From the NCBI GenBank assembly GCA_963969595.1, contig OZ018408.1, positions 3,593,823-3,657,822 on the forward strand: DNA of 64,000 bases, read 5' to 3'. Below, piece after piece: positions 46,370 to 57,459 of this stretch. The notes under the pieces were generated by a model that searched no databases, was not told where the DNA came from, and was given only the letters and a program-made list of their open reading frames with translations. The stretch's first letter is position 1; the number at the start of each line of letters is the position of its first letter. The DNA comes from Neckera pumila. Its lineage: Eukaryota > Streptophyta > Bryopsida > Hypnales > Neckeraceae. The position numbers were made by a program, and so were the translations under genes.

Positions 46370-47554
46370 AATTCTAATAGTTATTTGACCTTGCCATTTG
46401 CACAACCATCACCCATTTTAATAGAGTGTATAACTCATTTTCTTTGGGCAAGCAATTAGATGCTATTGTAAGATAATGATATTTGTATCATCTCTATTTA
46501 TGGGTGGAAAGTGATATCATGTTCATGGATAATCTAAGGTTGATAAAAATGTCGTTCATTAAATGTTGGTTTAGGTATGCTTGGTTCTAAACAAATGCTT
46601 ATTAAAACAACTTGCAGTTTCATGCAATAAAAGAAGTGCTTTTAGAATGTTAAACTTGTGCTTTCAAAACCTTCATCAAATGGGACTAAGATGGCAGGTC
46701 ATTGATTTTAAACCTTCTTAAGATGGTTATGATTTCCACCTACTGACAATTTTATATTTTGCACCAAATATATTTGAAAGTTCATTTCAATTTTAGCTAT
46801 CAATAAATGAATATAATTCCAATTGTACTTGAGTCCACTTAACTAATTCTTTTTCTAAAAAATATAAGCAACAATAAACACATTGCACAAGATACCCATA
46901 TTGTAAATTGGATGATAATATAGTAGGCTTGTCATTGATTGTTTTTCTTTTCCTCTTAATTTTTTTGTCACCATTCTCTATTTGTGTTTATGTATATATG
47001 TATATATAGTATAGTATAATCTAGTACAGTAGAGTTGGTTGGTCGCCCTCTCCCTCCATAGATTGTCATTTCAATAACACTAGATATTTATAGGATATTT
47101 TTGGACACCTTTGAAGTACAACACAATAAGGTCGAAACACCCATTAGCATTCCTGCTTCCACATGTACCTTAGATTGTCACTAAATTTGTCCCTAGACTT
47201 TTCATTAATGTGTCCTTGAAATGTTTGGTTTTGATTTGCTGATGGATTTGAAGGACACATTCCTAACTCTCATTTGCTAACTACTAATTTTTGTTGATTT
47301 TGGTTTAGAAGCCACCTTTGTGACAGTTTCAATGGTCTAGGGAGCTCTCTCTTTGAAAAAACATAAAAACTACATACCACATTTGGAAATCTAGTCCTTT
47401 TTTTTAATATTCATCATTTTCGATTGTTAATACTACAAAAAATATTAAGTTTAGGAAAGTTTGCCTCCAATTGTATTAAATTGCTGAATATTGACGGTTT
47501 TGGGTGCTTCCGCCTTACACTTGAGGTTTTTTTCCAAGAACGGTGACCATTGCA
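46370..47554. other. Spacer, nothing recognised
   Basis: AT-rich; a short TA-rich stretch near 46990-47010. Confidence 0.45.
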
Positions 47555-47558
47555 TTAA

Positions 47559-48472
47559 TCCCTAAAAGACCATTGTCCGTTCGGGGGACAAATGAGATTT
47601 TGGGCAAGTACCTACGGGCTGATTTTATGTTGTGATTTTTTGAAACTTTTTTGAGGATAGAAAAATTGACAAGCTTCGTGGGAATATAATTTTTTTTTCA
47701 ATCAGTGCCTGGGAACAAAAGTTATGCCCAAATAAGTTCAAAGCAAGGGACGGCGGGCAACAAAAAAATTTTTGCAGAAAATTTAACTTAAATTTTTTTT
47801 TCCTTATAGATTATATTTTTGCCTATTTGAGAAGTTTTGATTCATTTCATTTGGATTTATTTTGAGAAAGTTATGGAAAATCTTGTTTTTCAGGCAATTA
47901 GAGCATCTTCTTAAAAAAAAATAACTTGTAAGATTCATTTTGGAATGCAATTTTTGCAATTTTTCAAAAAATAAAATTCCACACAGTTTAGTTTTCTTGC
48001 TAGAACAATCTCGCCATTGGAATTAGTGCATTTTAATTCCATCTAAAAGATATTAATATTTTAGATTTTCCTTCTCTCTTGTACTATCTTCTATTTAACA
48101 ATTTTTTTAAGAATGATAATTAAAATTTTTTGAATTTCTTTTTCCCCCCTAGACTCTTAGCTCAAGTCTCCACTATAAAGATTTAAAGCTCAAACTCTGT
48201 AGTGCAAAATAATTAAGTTAAAAATGTTCATAGTCAAAAAATCTAGTCCCGCAATGTGTTGAAAATCTTGTTTTTTTCACTTTAAACGCAGATATCTTGC
48301 AATTTGTGCGGTCAAAAATTTTGAAATTTTTTCCACACATTGTTATATTAGTTAGGTATAAGATCTTATGGTTGGATTTGCAAAAAATAATTTCAGATTT
48401 TTTTACTCTTTGCTCTAGAAATGGCAGTTTTGAGAGTTTTTTGGCAAAAAAAAGGCCTTGGTCCTTTAGGGG
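47559..48472 (+). mobile_element. TTAA-flanked (piggyBac-like) element, copy C
   Basis: 914 bp between TTAA at 47555-47558 and TTAA at 48473-48476. Left end TCCCTAAAAGACC, right end GGTCCTTTAGGGG. Opposite in orientation to B, D and G but homologous to them. No coding capacity. Confidence 0.83.
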
Positions 48473-48834
48473 TTAAAAAACACAAGAAAGAGGAGGACAA
48501 TTAATTAGGCTCCTATTGCCAAAGCACTTAGAGCAATCCCACAGCAACTCAGCAAATTAACACTCTAAAGGCTTTGGACCATTGATTTCATGTGTTAGAG
48601 AAATATCCTTTGTTGATTTGCTTGAACGTGTTGCTGTGGGGCTACTCTTACATTTTTATTTTTTTTCAAAGTAATAATGATCATTGCATTGAAAAACAAA
48701 AAAAGAGAACAGTTAGTCCAATTCAAGCGGACGTTCAGCCTAGGTAGAAGGCTGAGAAGAAAACGCCATTGAAGCTTGTGAAAACTACCAAAGCAAAATA
48801 ACTTGTTTTTGCACCAAGTGTCCTTGAAACTTAA

Positions 48835-49411
48835 CCCCTAAAGTCCCAAGGCCATTTTTCTGTCAAAAATCACTCAAAACTGCTACTTTTGTTGCGTTCA
48901 TCTAAAAGATGAGAAAAATTATTTTTTTTAGAAAATAACCGTAGGATCTTATACTACACTTTTTACAGATCATGTAGTAAAAATTTTGTGATGTTTGACC
49001 GTACGGATTGAAAGATATCAGCATTCAAAGTGAAAGAAAAAGTTTTTTTCAAGAAGATGCTCTCATTGCCCGAAAAACAAGATTGTCCATAACTTTCTCA
49101 TAAAAAGTCCAAATGAAATGAATCAAAGCTTCCCAAATAGGCATAAATATAATCTATAAGGAAAAAAAAAATTTTAAATTAAATTAAATTTTTTGCAAAA
49201 TTTTTTTGCTGCCCCTTCTCCCCTGTTTTGAGCTTATTTGGGCATAACTTTTTCTCCCGGGCACCGATTGAAATAAAAATTACATTCCCCAAAAGCTAAT
49301 AAGTTTTTCTATCTTATGGGAAAGTTTCAGAAATTTTCATTAAAAATTGAGCTCATAGGAACCTGCCCAAAATCCATTTTGTCCCCCGTAGGGACAATGG
49401 GACTTTAGGGG
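48835..49411 (-). mobile_element. TTAA-flanked (piggyBac-like) element, copy D, internally deleted
   Basis: 577 bp between TTAA at 48831-48834 and TTAA at 49412-49415. Perfect 13-bp terminal inverted repeats CCCCTAAAGTCCC and GGGACTTTAGGGG. The interior matches the ends of copy B (CTCCCGGGCACCGATTGAAA; GGAACCTGCCC) but lacks about 350 bp of the middle. Confidence 0.87.
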
Positions 49412-49577
49412 TTAAGGTAGCCGACCTGTTTTTGATCATCCCCTCCTGTATTTCCAACCATAGCTCTGTTGCATTTCCAACAGCTCACGCAAAAGAAGAC
49501 ATAATGTCCGGGAGGTGTACATTGAAATATAGAATGATCATAACTTGTATATTGAAAGCCACAATTATCACTTACAT

Positions 49578-49800
49578 CAGCCTATGATTGGTAATACAAC
49601 AACTTGTAGATCAAGAATAAATTGAAGAGAATCTTCCACTAAAAAATTCACAGTAATTACATTTTGTAAAAAAAAAACATACAATCCTTCCGAACTCTAT
49701 TTCCGCATACGAGAAAAATTCCCATTTGAACAAACTTGCATTCCACGTATGGGCAATTGCTTAAGTGATTGGAAATGGGTCGGTTACCATACACTTCCGT
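49578..49800 (+). repeat. Host repeat X, uninterrupted copy holding two empty sites
   Basis: Aligns with the pieces around 30061-31672. At 49631/49632 it reads GAGAA|TCTTCC where the 30-kb copy has a Helitron, and at 49761-49764 it has one TTAA where the 30-kb copy has TTAA on both sides of a 926-bp element. It therefore records the pre-insertion state of both sites. Confidence 0.8.
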
Positions 49801-49809
49801 TTCATCACT

Positions 49810-50320
49810 CAATTTATCACACATTTGTTTTTCCGTATGTTTTGTTTTGTTTGTTTAACAAATAAAATGGAATTTCATTGCCAAGATATATAAGGTACAG
49901 TTTTTGCGTATGTTAATTCAAGTTGTGTGCATTAACTTACTGTATAAATGTGAGGGGCGGGAAGCTTGGCATGCAATGCCAACTGGAAACTTAGAAATGG
50001 ATGCATGGCTGGAATCATCCTTTCTGTGCAACTGCAATGGTATCCAAAGCTAAGCCTGACATTTTGAAATCAGACTGTTGACACGGAACGCTTCCCAAGC
50101 CGACTTGCACTCCTCTTCTAGCCACCCATTCTCCTCGTATTGATGGCTTCTAATAACTTAACTTAACTTACGTGAGAGCAACGCCTAAGCGTAATTAAGG
50201 TACTCCAGAGACCGAAATGTTGAGCAACTTCCAACTGTGTGCGAGATCAGAGTGACAGAAATTTCAGAAGACTATAAGTTAGTGCAGAAAAGATGCAAAT
50301 GATCGAATTGTGGCTAACTT
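49810..50320. other. Spacer, nothing recognised
   Basis: Mixed sequence with an ACTTAACTTAACTTA run at 50156-50170. Confidence 0.4.
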
Positions 50321-50325
50321 ACTCG

Positions 50326-50370
50326 TTCTTTGCAGTGAAATTCCGATTCGTTTGTGTCAAAAATAAATGA
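50326..50370 (+). mobile_element. SINE/LINE tail remnant
   Basis: TTTGCAGTGAAATTCC, then GTTTGTGTCAAAAATAAATG, matches the 3' end of the retroposon at 42488-42575. Truncated; no clear target duplication. Confidence 0.45.
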
Positions 50371-50911
50371 ATAAAATGAGAGAATTCATCTCATCAATCC
50401 TGCAAGGATCCTGGCTCTCCCTGAATCGATAGTTCTGCGTAGCCGCCTGCCCGCCTCCCTTTCAGAAATGCTCATGATCTCTCCGGAAAAGGACACGACT
50501 TTATTTGCTGTTGTAAGTTAAGTTAAGGTAGGAGGCTTGAATTCTGGAGGGTCATTTAGAACCGCCATATAGACTCCTTTAGAATGAACATGAGGTGGTC
50601 TTTAAATGGACCTTCTATAGTCATTGAATGGATCAATAAAAAAAACTATTATTTATTGCCAGAGCCAATTGTTGTCTTGCTTTCTCCATTTCTCTCTAGA
50701 AGTTGCAAGTGAACGGTTTATGAAAGACCTAGGGTCATAAATAGGAACCTACGACACATCTTGTTTGAAAATTCATAAGTAATTCAAAAATGTTTCAAAA
50801 ACTACAAAACGACTTGGGTTACAATCAGAATCTAATTCTCTTTGTCTAGAAAATAAGCAAAAAAATAATCCCATCCAAGAAACCACATGAAAAAGGCGGA
50901 CCAGCCCTTAG

Positions 50912-51165
50912 ATGCTCGCTTTAAGAGCCTCCTACCTTGAGCTTGTATATCTCGTGCCAGTCCATGCTCTGCTGGGCCGGGTGCCTGCGATTCATGATAA
51001 GCTTATCCAGGATGTCGTATCGAAAAACTCAGAAGACTGGAGGCCCATAAATCTTACTGGAACAAGAGCAAAGCCAGCGGGGCGACTCGGCCTCAGTCTG
51101 CGTCAACACCACTCATGTGCTGCCGCTGCCGGAGGCCAGGAACTGGTAAGCCAAAGGACACAATA
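50912..51165 (+). other. GC-rich open stretch, possible LINE reverse-transcriptase scrap
   Basis: The open frame includes SEDWRPINL, which resembles the conserved DWRPISL stretch at the start of LINE reverse transcriptases, preceded by a plausible upstream sequence. It is too short to confirm and no other reverse-transcriptase motif follows, because a MITE begins at 51166. Confidence 0.25.
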
Positions 51166-51436
51166 GGGCCTCGCACATGGTAAGCCGTGAGGGCTGGATC
51201 GGGTCCCTCACCCAGCAAGGCGGGCCCCCACCCCCAATTTACGAGGTTGCTTCGTCAGTAGGAAAAGACTGTGAGTTTCACCCAGAATTAGAAAAAGAGG
51301 GTGAAGCTAGCCCGTACGGGCCAGCCCTTACGGAGAAACCGGGCCTGCACGGTTTGGGCTGCGAAGCCCCAACCCGGCCTTTTCGACCCTCACGTCGGGT
51401 CCCTCACCGAGTCGTGAGGGCTCATGTGCGAGGCCC
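51166..51436. mobile_element. GC-rich MITE with GGGCC ends
   Basis: 271 bp with inverted ends GGGCCTCGCACATG and CATGTGCGAGGCCC (14 bp, perfect), TA on both sides. Subterminal inverted GTGAGGGCT / AGCCCTCAC-like blocks and GGGTCCCTCACC repeats lie within. The ends resemble the Harbinger type at 43752-44626 but the interior is unrelated. Confidence 0.75.
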
Positions 51437-51505
51437 TAGTGTCCAAGGGTAAGGTAACTGCGCCTACTTGTGATCTAAGGTAACTGCACCTAAAATGGCA
51501 CAAAT

Positions 51506-51597
51506 AAGCTCTGTGCCATAACTTTTCTTGTGTTTTTTTAATGCAATGTTTACCATGTCTTTGAAAAAAGAAAAAGAAAAAAAGCTTTGTGGCATAA
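51506..51597 (+). mobile_element. Severely truncated LINE-like 3' end with target duplication
   Basis: AAGCTCTGTGCCATAA (51506-51521) and AAGCTTTGTGGCATAA (51582-51597) are 16-bp near-duplicates, two mismatches, flanking about 60 bp that end CATGTCTTTGAAAAAAG and an A-rich tail. This is the footprint of target-primed reverse transcription. Confidence 0.65.
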
Positions 51598-51609
51598 TCA
51601 ATATGTTCC

Positions 51610-53015
51610 AAAAAATGAACAACAATTTTTGCACATTGGTGAAGGACTATGAATCAAAATGCAAGGGGTTTCATAATATTTGGACGCATTATGAAGTAGT
51701 TACAAAATTTTAAAAGATGCACGGTGTCGGGTGCTAAAAATGTCATGCAGGTGATGCCAAAATCCACTTGATGCACATGAAGAATTGACATTAGTAGTAT
51801 TAAAACAAGTCACATAGAGGAAATTAAAACAATAGAAAATGTACCCCAAATCGATCACTTGTATGGTTGCCACCTCCACAATACTATAGCGGAGTTGCAC
51901 ACTACTCAAAATGGCCCCCAACTCCACCTTACACTTGTCCTTGTAATGCACACCATTTTAGGTATCCTCCCTATCCAGTTTCCCTTCAAAAATAGGGATC
52001 AATTTTGAAGAGTGCTCCATTTTAGGTGTTGTCACTTTATTTCTAAAACTCAAATGTTAGGCATGATAATTTCTTGCTTAATATGTACAATATAGTAGGG
52101 CCAATAAACTTACAAATTTTTGAATCCTGTTGAGATTAGGAGAACTTGTGGAGGCCCATATACATTTTAAAATGAACAGAATTACAAATTATAAATTGAA
52201 TTGGAATCACACTGAAGTCTACTTCATCATCTTGCAAATAGTAATATGTAAATGAAAATCATACAAAGAATTTGATGTTTTTATAGGTGATTGCAAGAGA
52301 TGCTTATCCTATTTCTTGTCCCCTTGCCCTCGGACAAGTGTTCTTTTGCTCAGAACTTTTGCATTGTTTATTTGTTTGGCATGAAATTTGAAATGAAGGT
52401 ACATGTGGTAGTTGCAAACATTGATTAATTTTTTTCATTTAAAAAAAATTAGTTTATTATTTGGACCTGCCCTTGATTTAGTATCTACCTGGGCCATTGG
52501 GGGTGGGGGTGGAGGGTTGTCCTATTTTTGACCCCAAAATGTGAATTCAAAGCCACAAATTGGACATGTTGGAGGTCTATTAAATTACAAGGACTAATGA
52601 TGAGTTTTTATAAAAATAGCAACATGACGATTGCGCACATGGGGTCAAAGTGACCTTCCTTTGCCCGCAAGCTATGATAAAGGGAAAAATTTCCTACAAA
52701 AAGAATTGTTGCAATGCGAGTGCGATCTTCTCTAGCAATTTTTTATGAATTTTTTTTAATAAGTTTTAAATTACTAAAAAGGCAAAGGTCTCCAGATCCC
52801 TTTTCTACTATTTTTTGCTCCTAGTAGCTTCTGTAGTACCCTTCAATAGTCTATAGTATTGTATAAGAATGGATCAACGATTTAAATTTGCAAGAGCCTT
52901 GAATTGACAGTTTAGATCTACAAGGCCACCGCTAACACATAGTACTACATACTATTGCTAGTCTATGGCCATAAACCACATTTTTGAGCCAGAAACGTGA
53001 AGTGTTTCTTGCAAT
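51610..53015. other. AT-rich spacer
   Basis: No supported gene. A homopurine GGGGGTGGGGGTGGAGGG run lies near 52500. Confidence 0.45.
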
Positions 53016-53019
53016 CCCT

Positions 53020-54170
53020 GTCTACCATCTAGTGTTGCCACTATTTGTGAAAATCACAGTTTGTATTTAATAGTACATACTAGAAATGAGCCTTCACAAT
53101 TGCTTAAGAGATACTTGATTCCATACCACTTAAATTGCTTGTATTGTTTCTTGCTTATTCTTCACCCCATTGCAAAAAATCTTCCAAAGGTTCTCTATGA
53201 AATGGTAGGTAGTGTATAAAAGGAATCCAAATTGTTGAATGTCTGAATTTTTGAATTATTCGTTTTGCACTTATTATGAAGTTGAAGTGCACTTCATTGC
53301 AATTCCAAAGCAATTTGTAGTTTCAAAATCTGTTCGTTTCTTAGCATGCTAGAGCTTCCTAAAGTTGTTGAACTTTCTAGTGAAAATTGATTTGAAAAAT
53401 TCATAAGTTTAATGGCCCTCATAGTAAATTTAGATCCAACAATCTTACGAATTTTCTTTTCAATCAAATTTCAAAAGAAAGCCTAGCAATTTCAAGAAGC
53501 TCTAGCTTGGTCAAAAAATGAACAAATTTTGAAATCACAAATTGTGTTAGAATTGTAGTGAAGAGTACTTGAGCATCATATCAAATGTATACATATAAAA
53601 TTCACAACTATACAAATATTCGGATCTTTCTTGTACACTATAAAACCATATTGTATTGCCATCTTTTGCCGAAATTACAACTTGCATTTGATTGGCAGGT
53701 TTGAAATGAGCTTTTGCAATTATTGTAGAGATACTTGATCCCGTACCTCTTGAATTTTTTGTTTCATTTCTATTTGTACCACAGGATTAAGTTACAAATT
53801 TTTCTTCCCAAATTTCTTTCATAAACTTCAAGATGCTCTTAAATGCTTAAAAAGAAGCGGATTTTGAAATTGCAATGAAGTTCACTTCAACTTTATAACA
53901 AGTGCAAAATTAATATTTCAAAATCATACAACAATTTGGATTTCTTTATATACTATCAACCATTCGTAAAGAACCTTTAGAAGACAGTCAAAGAATTTGT
54001 TGCAATAGGATCAAGAAGAAGCAAGAAACAATACAAGAAATTTAAGTGGTATGGCATCAAGTATTTCTAAAGCATTTGTGAAGTCTCATTTCAAATATGT
54101 TCCATAAAACGTATGTATGGCATTACGAGTTGTAATTTTAGCAAATGGTGGCAGCACTAGATGATAGATA
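53020..54170. repeat. Large inverted repeat with an internal third copy
   Basis: The left arm about 53024-53330 and the right arm about 53850-54165 are inverted copies. For example GAGATACTTGATTCCATACC and CACTTAAATTGCTTGTATTG on the left match the inverse of sequence at 54015-54060. A third, direct-oriented copy (GAGATACTTGATCCCGTACC) lies at about 53725. Identity is moderate. Ends and target duplication are not readable; a Foldback element or nested duplication is likely. Confidence 0.6.
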
Positions 54171-54174
54171 GTGT

Positions 54175-55545
54175 ATATATTGCATGATTTTCAATCACAT
54201 ATGTATACATTTGTCATGATGATGATGTAGACTTTAATGTGATTTCAATGCAATTTAAAATTTAAAATTTCATTTGTTTTTGAGCGTACACAAGCCTCCC
54301 AAAGTTTTCCTAGTTTCAACTAAAACAATTGGAATTCAAAAATTCATAAGAATATTGGATCCAATTGTACAATCTCTATCCATGAGAGTCTATGATTGAT
54401 TTTGTGAAATATCTAATTTTAGCAATTTGAATATTAAAAGTTGATTCATACATTCTTCAAGAATTCATTCTAAGAGAGTTTAAAATCCCTTTCTGATTAC
54501 CAACAATAAGTTCAATACTTTATTGAGACAATTTCAGGTATTACTACCTTAGAGGGTGCAAAAATATTCTTGGCACATTCTTAAAGCTTGCCCTAGTTAA
54601 AATTTGTCATATGGGCCTATAGTGTGATATTGGATTTTCAAATGTAAGATGTTGTATATTTAAGTGAATGTGAACTTTTAGGACACGAAAGTTGTGGTCT
54701 ATAAAAATTCATATTTGATGTCTGTAGAACTCAAAAAACATAAAACAATTTTAATCAGATATAATTTCTATTTTCTTTTTAAGAATATGTACAAAAAAAA
54801 TGAGGGATTAAAACCTAGGTTTAGGATATGAGAAATCATCTACACCATAATCAAAGCAATCTTGGCCCAAAAAATAAAAATTCTTCTCTATGAACTTGTT
54901 AGCCTCCTATGTGAGAAGGAATGAGGAAGAAATCATTTCGAGCTTCCAAGAGCGACGGTTTTGTACTTTTGTCAAAACATTTCAAAACATTTCCCAATAA
55001 GATGTCTCCAACAATCAGAGCCAAGAGTTTGAGAAAAATACAAGATGAAAATCCTTGAAGCACCCAAACTAGGGTGTGATGGAGTTTGGTGCTACATTTC
55101 TTTTGTACTATTTCTAATTAAACCTTCCTCTGACATGCCTTCTACAAAATGGGGCAATTTTACAATTAATTCTAATAACCAAAAACATTTTGAAATCACA
55201 TTGTTGAACTTCATAAAAAATATAGGTCAAGTGCTTGTGGAGAGAGACCTACAAGATTGTCAAGAACAACTTTGGGACTCATCTTGCATAATGTCACAAA
55301 ATTAAAATTTATAGGATGTTTTAATTTGTGAAACAAATGGCAGTGAAGGAATTGAAGAATACAAATGTTGTATTCTTCAATGTTCCATTTGTATTCATTC
55401 ACGTTTAGCTCATTTTTCAAGATATTTTGAAATGAGTGGAATCTTGAGAAGACATAAAGCACAACAATAAGAACTCAAGACAATATGTATTCAATGCAAA
55501 GTAAAATAAAATCTTACAAAACAATTCTATCCACATCATTTTTGG
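54175..55545. other. AT-rich spacer
   Basis: Short open frames only, such as 55045-55305 on +, with no recognisable product. Confidence 0.45.
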
Positions 55546-55554
55546 AGTAAAAAC

Positions 55555-56370
55555 ATGAAACAATTGTATAGTACCCGGAAGAAATGATGCACACTATTTA
55601 TTTGAGTCATTCAAAGAATTTTGCGCAATATAGAATTATAGATTAAAGTTAGTATTTTTTGTCATGCATAATCATTATGATATTTTGATACAATTTACAT
55701 CAAGAATATCAAATTTTGATTTCAAAAAATCAAAATTCTATTTTGGAATTTTTTTTAAGTCACGGATTTTCATAGTTTTATATGTTCGTTTATTGAAAAC
55801 AATTGGTAATGAATTTTCAAAATTTGATTGTGGAAATATGTAAGAAACATCTATATGCATATCTTTCATTTTCTAAATTTTATCAAAAAAATGCAAAATT
55901 TTAGGATGTTGTATGTCCAAATTATGAAATAGATATCCACTTATTATAACTAAATTTTGCTACTCGACACTCATACAACAACTCATACATTGGATTACAA
56001 TTGTAAAATTTGTAAGACAAAATTTAGATACAATAAATAGATATTTATTTTACAAAATTTGAACATGCGCCCCTATTGACATTGTTTCCTACATATATCT
56101 ACAATTAGATTTTGGAAAATCATCACCAATTGTTTTCAATAAAATAACTTATAAAACCATGAAAATCCGTGACTTTAAAAATTCTCCAAAAATAGAATTT
56201 TTATTTTTTGAAATTGAAATCTGGTATTCTTGATTGAAATTGTGCAAGAATGTCATGATAATTATGCATAAAAAAAATACTAATAATAATCTATATTGTG
56301 CAAAATTCTTCAAAGGACTCAAATAAACAGTGTGTATCATTTCTTTCCGATATTACACTATTTGTTGCAT
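55555..56370. repeat. 800-bp imperfect palindrome (foldback)
   Basis: The left arm 55555-55985 and the right arm 55990-56370 are inverted copies with almost no spacer. TTTGAGTCATTCAAAGAATTT on the left matches AAATTCTTCAAAGGACTCAAA on the right; AAGTCACGGATTTTCAT matches ATGAAAATCCGTGACTT. The outer ends carry GATGCACAC and GTGTGTATC. Sequence just outside on both sides also contains direct repeats (ATCCACATCA at 55532 and 56482; TTTGTTGCATTCAA at 56351 and 56522). Confidence 0.75.
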
Positions 56371-56579
56371 TCAAAGATAGGACGAGCAGCTACGGTCCTT
56401 GATTGCCGTATATTTCAAAAGAAAAAGAAAAGGATAGAACTTGCCGAGCAAAATAAAATAAAAATCTATAAAAAAACTATCCACATCAATTTTAGGAAAA
56501 TAAACATACAATATTTGTATTATTTGTTGCATTCAAGGATAGGACTAGCCTCTAAACATACAAAGTGCTCTCTATAATT

Positions 56580-57185
56580 GACAATTTGAGAAAAATCATC
56601 ATAAAGTATTATTTGGAAGAATATTTTGGAATTGATATTCTAAGTGAATTTTAGACTTTATGTTTTAGATTCCATCCGTACGATTAGATTCACCAATGCT
56701 ATCACCAATTATTTATTATAAATTTTGAAAGAAAATTTCAAAATTCCTGCTAAATTTGAATACAAGCAAAATATTATCATTTTTTGGATGAAATTTGTTG
56801 GAATGGATATGAAATGATATGAAATGTTTTTTAACATGGTGATTTTTTGAAATTTTGTGTTTTTGAAATCTATAACCTCATCTTTGCAAAAATCTAGTTT
56901 TGAACTAGAGTCAATGCAATTTTGGCTTGGTCAACCATTTGATATGCTTCTACATTTGTAATTTAAGAAAAATATGTACTCTAGTAACATGAGATCCAAC
57001 CATTAGATAGAACAACAACTTGATAAAGTATCTTTACAAATTAGAATGATTTTCATCCAAACAATAATGGCATATTTAAAAAAGAAACATGGATTTTAAT
57101 TTGTTTGTCATCCAAAAATTGGATGCCGAAACGCTACGGGGCTAGCCAACCAAGAATATCATAAGCTTTAGAAGGGGAAAAATGA
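56580..57185. other. AT-rich spacer
   Basis: Nothing recognised. Confidence 0.4.
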
Positions 57186-57189
57186 AAAG

Positions 57190-57454
57190 CATTAGATGAC
57201 ATTTGAGGGCATTAGAAGGCCGTTTCAAGCCCGTTCCCAAATTTGGCTTGTTTTTGCAAATAGCCAATACGGGCTGCCAGAATTTTTTTTCCCAAATATC
57301 ATTTAAAGCAATTTTTTTTATTTTTTTTCAAAAATTACGTAGTATAATTTGGGCTACATCAAGCAACAGTTATCATGCATACCCGCAGTTTGGGAACACT
57401 GCGGGAACGCAGAAGAACCTGCAATCTCTTAGAAGCCTCAAATGTCATCTAATG
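57190..57454. mobile_element. MITE with TIR CATTAGATGACATTTGAGG
   Basis: 265 bp. The perfect 19-bp inverted ends are at 57190-57208 and 57436-57454. The interior includes a GC-rich stretch with TTTGGGAACACTGCGGGAACG. No target duplication is evident, so the superfamily is unassigned. Confidence 0.7.
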
Positions 57455-57459
57455 ACTAC

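Noticed and set aside
50912..51165. Full LINE reverse transcriptase
   Set aside because: Only one weak motif (EDWRPINL); no catalytic Asp-Asp motif or endonuclease found nearby.
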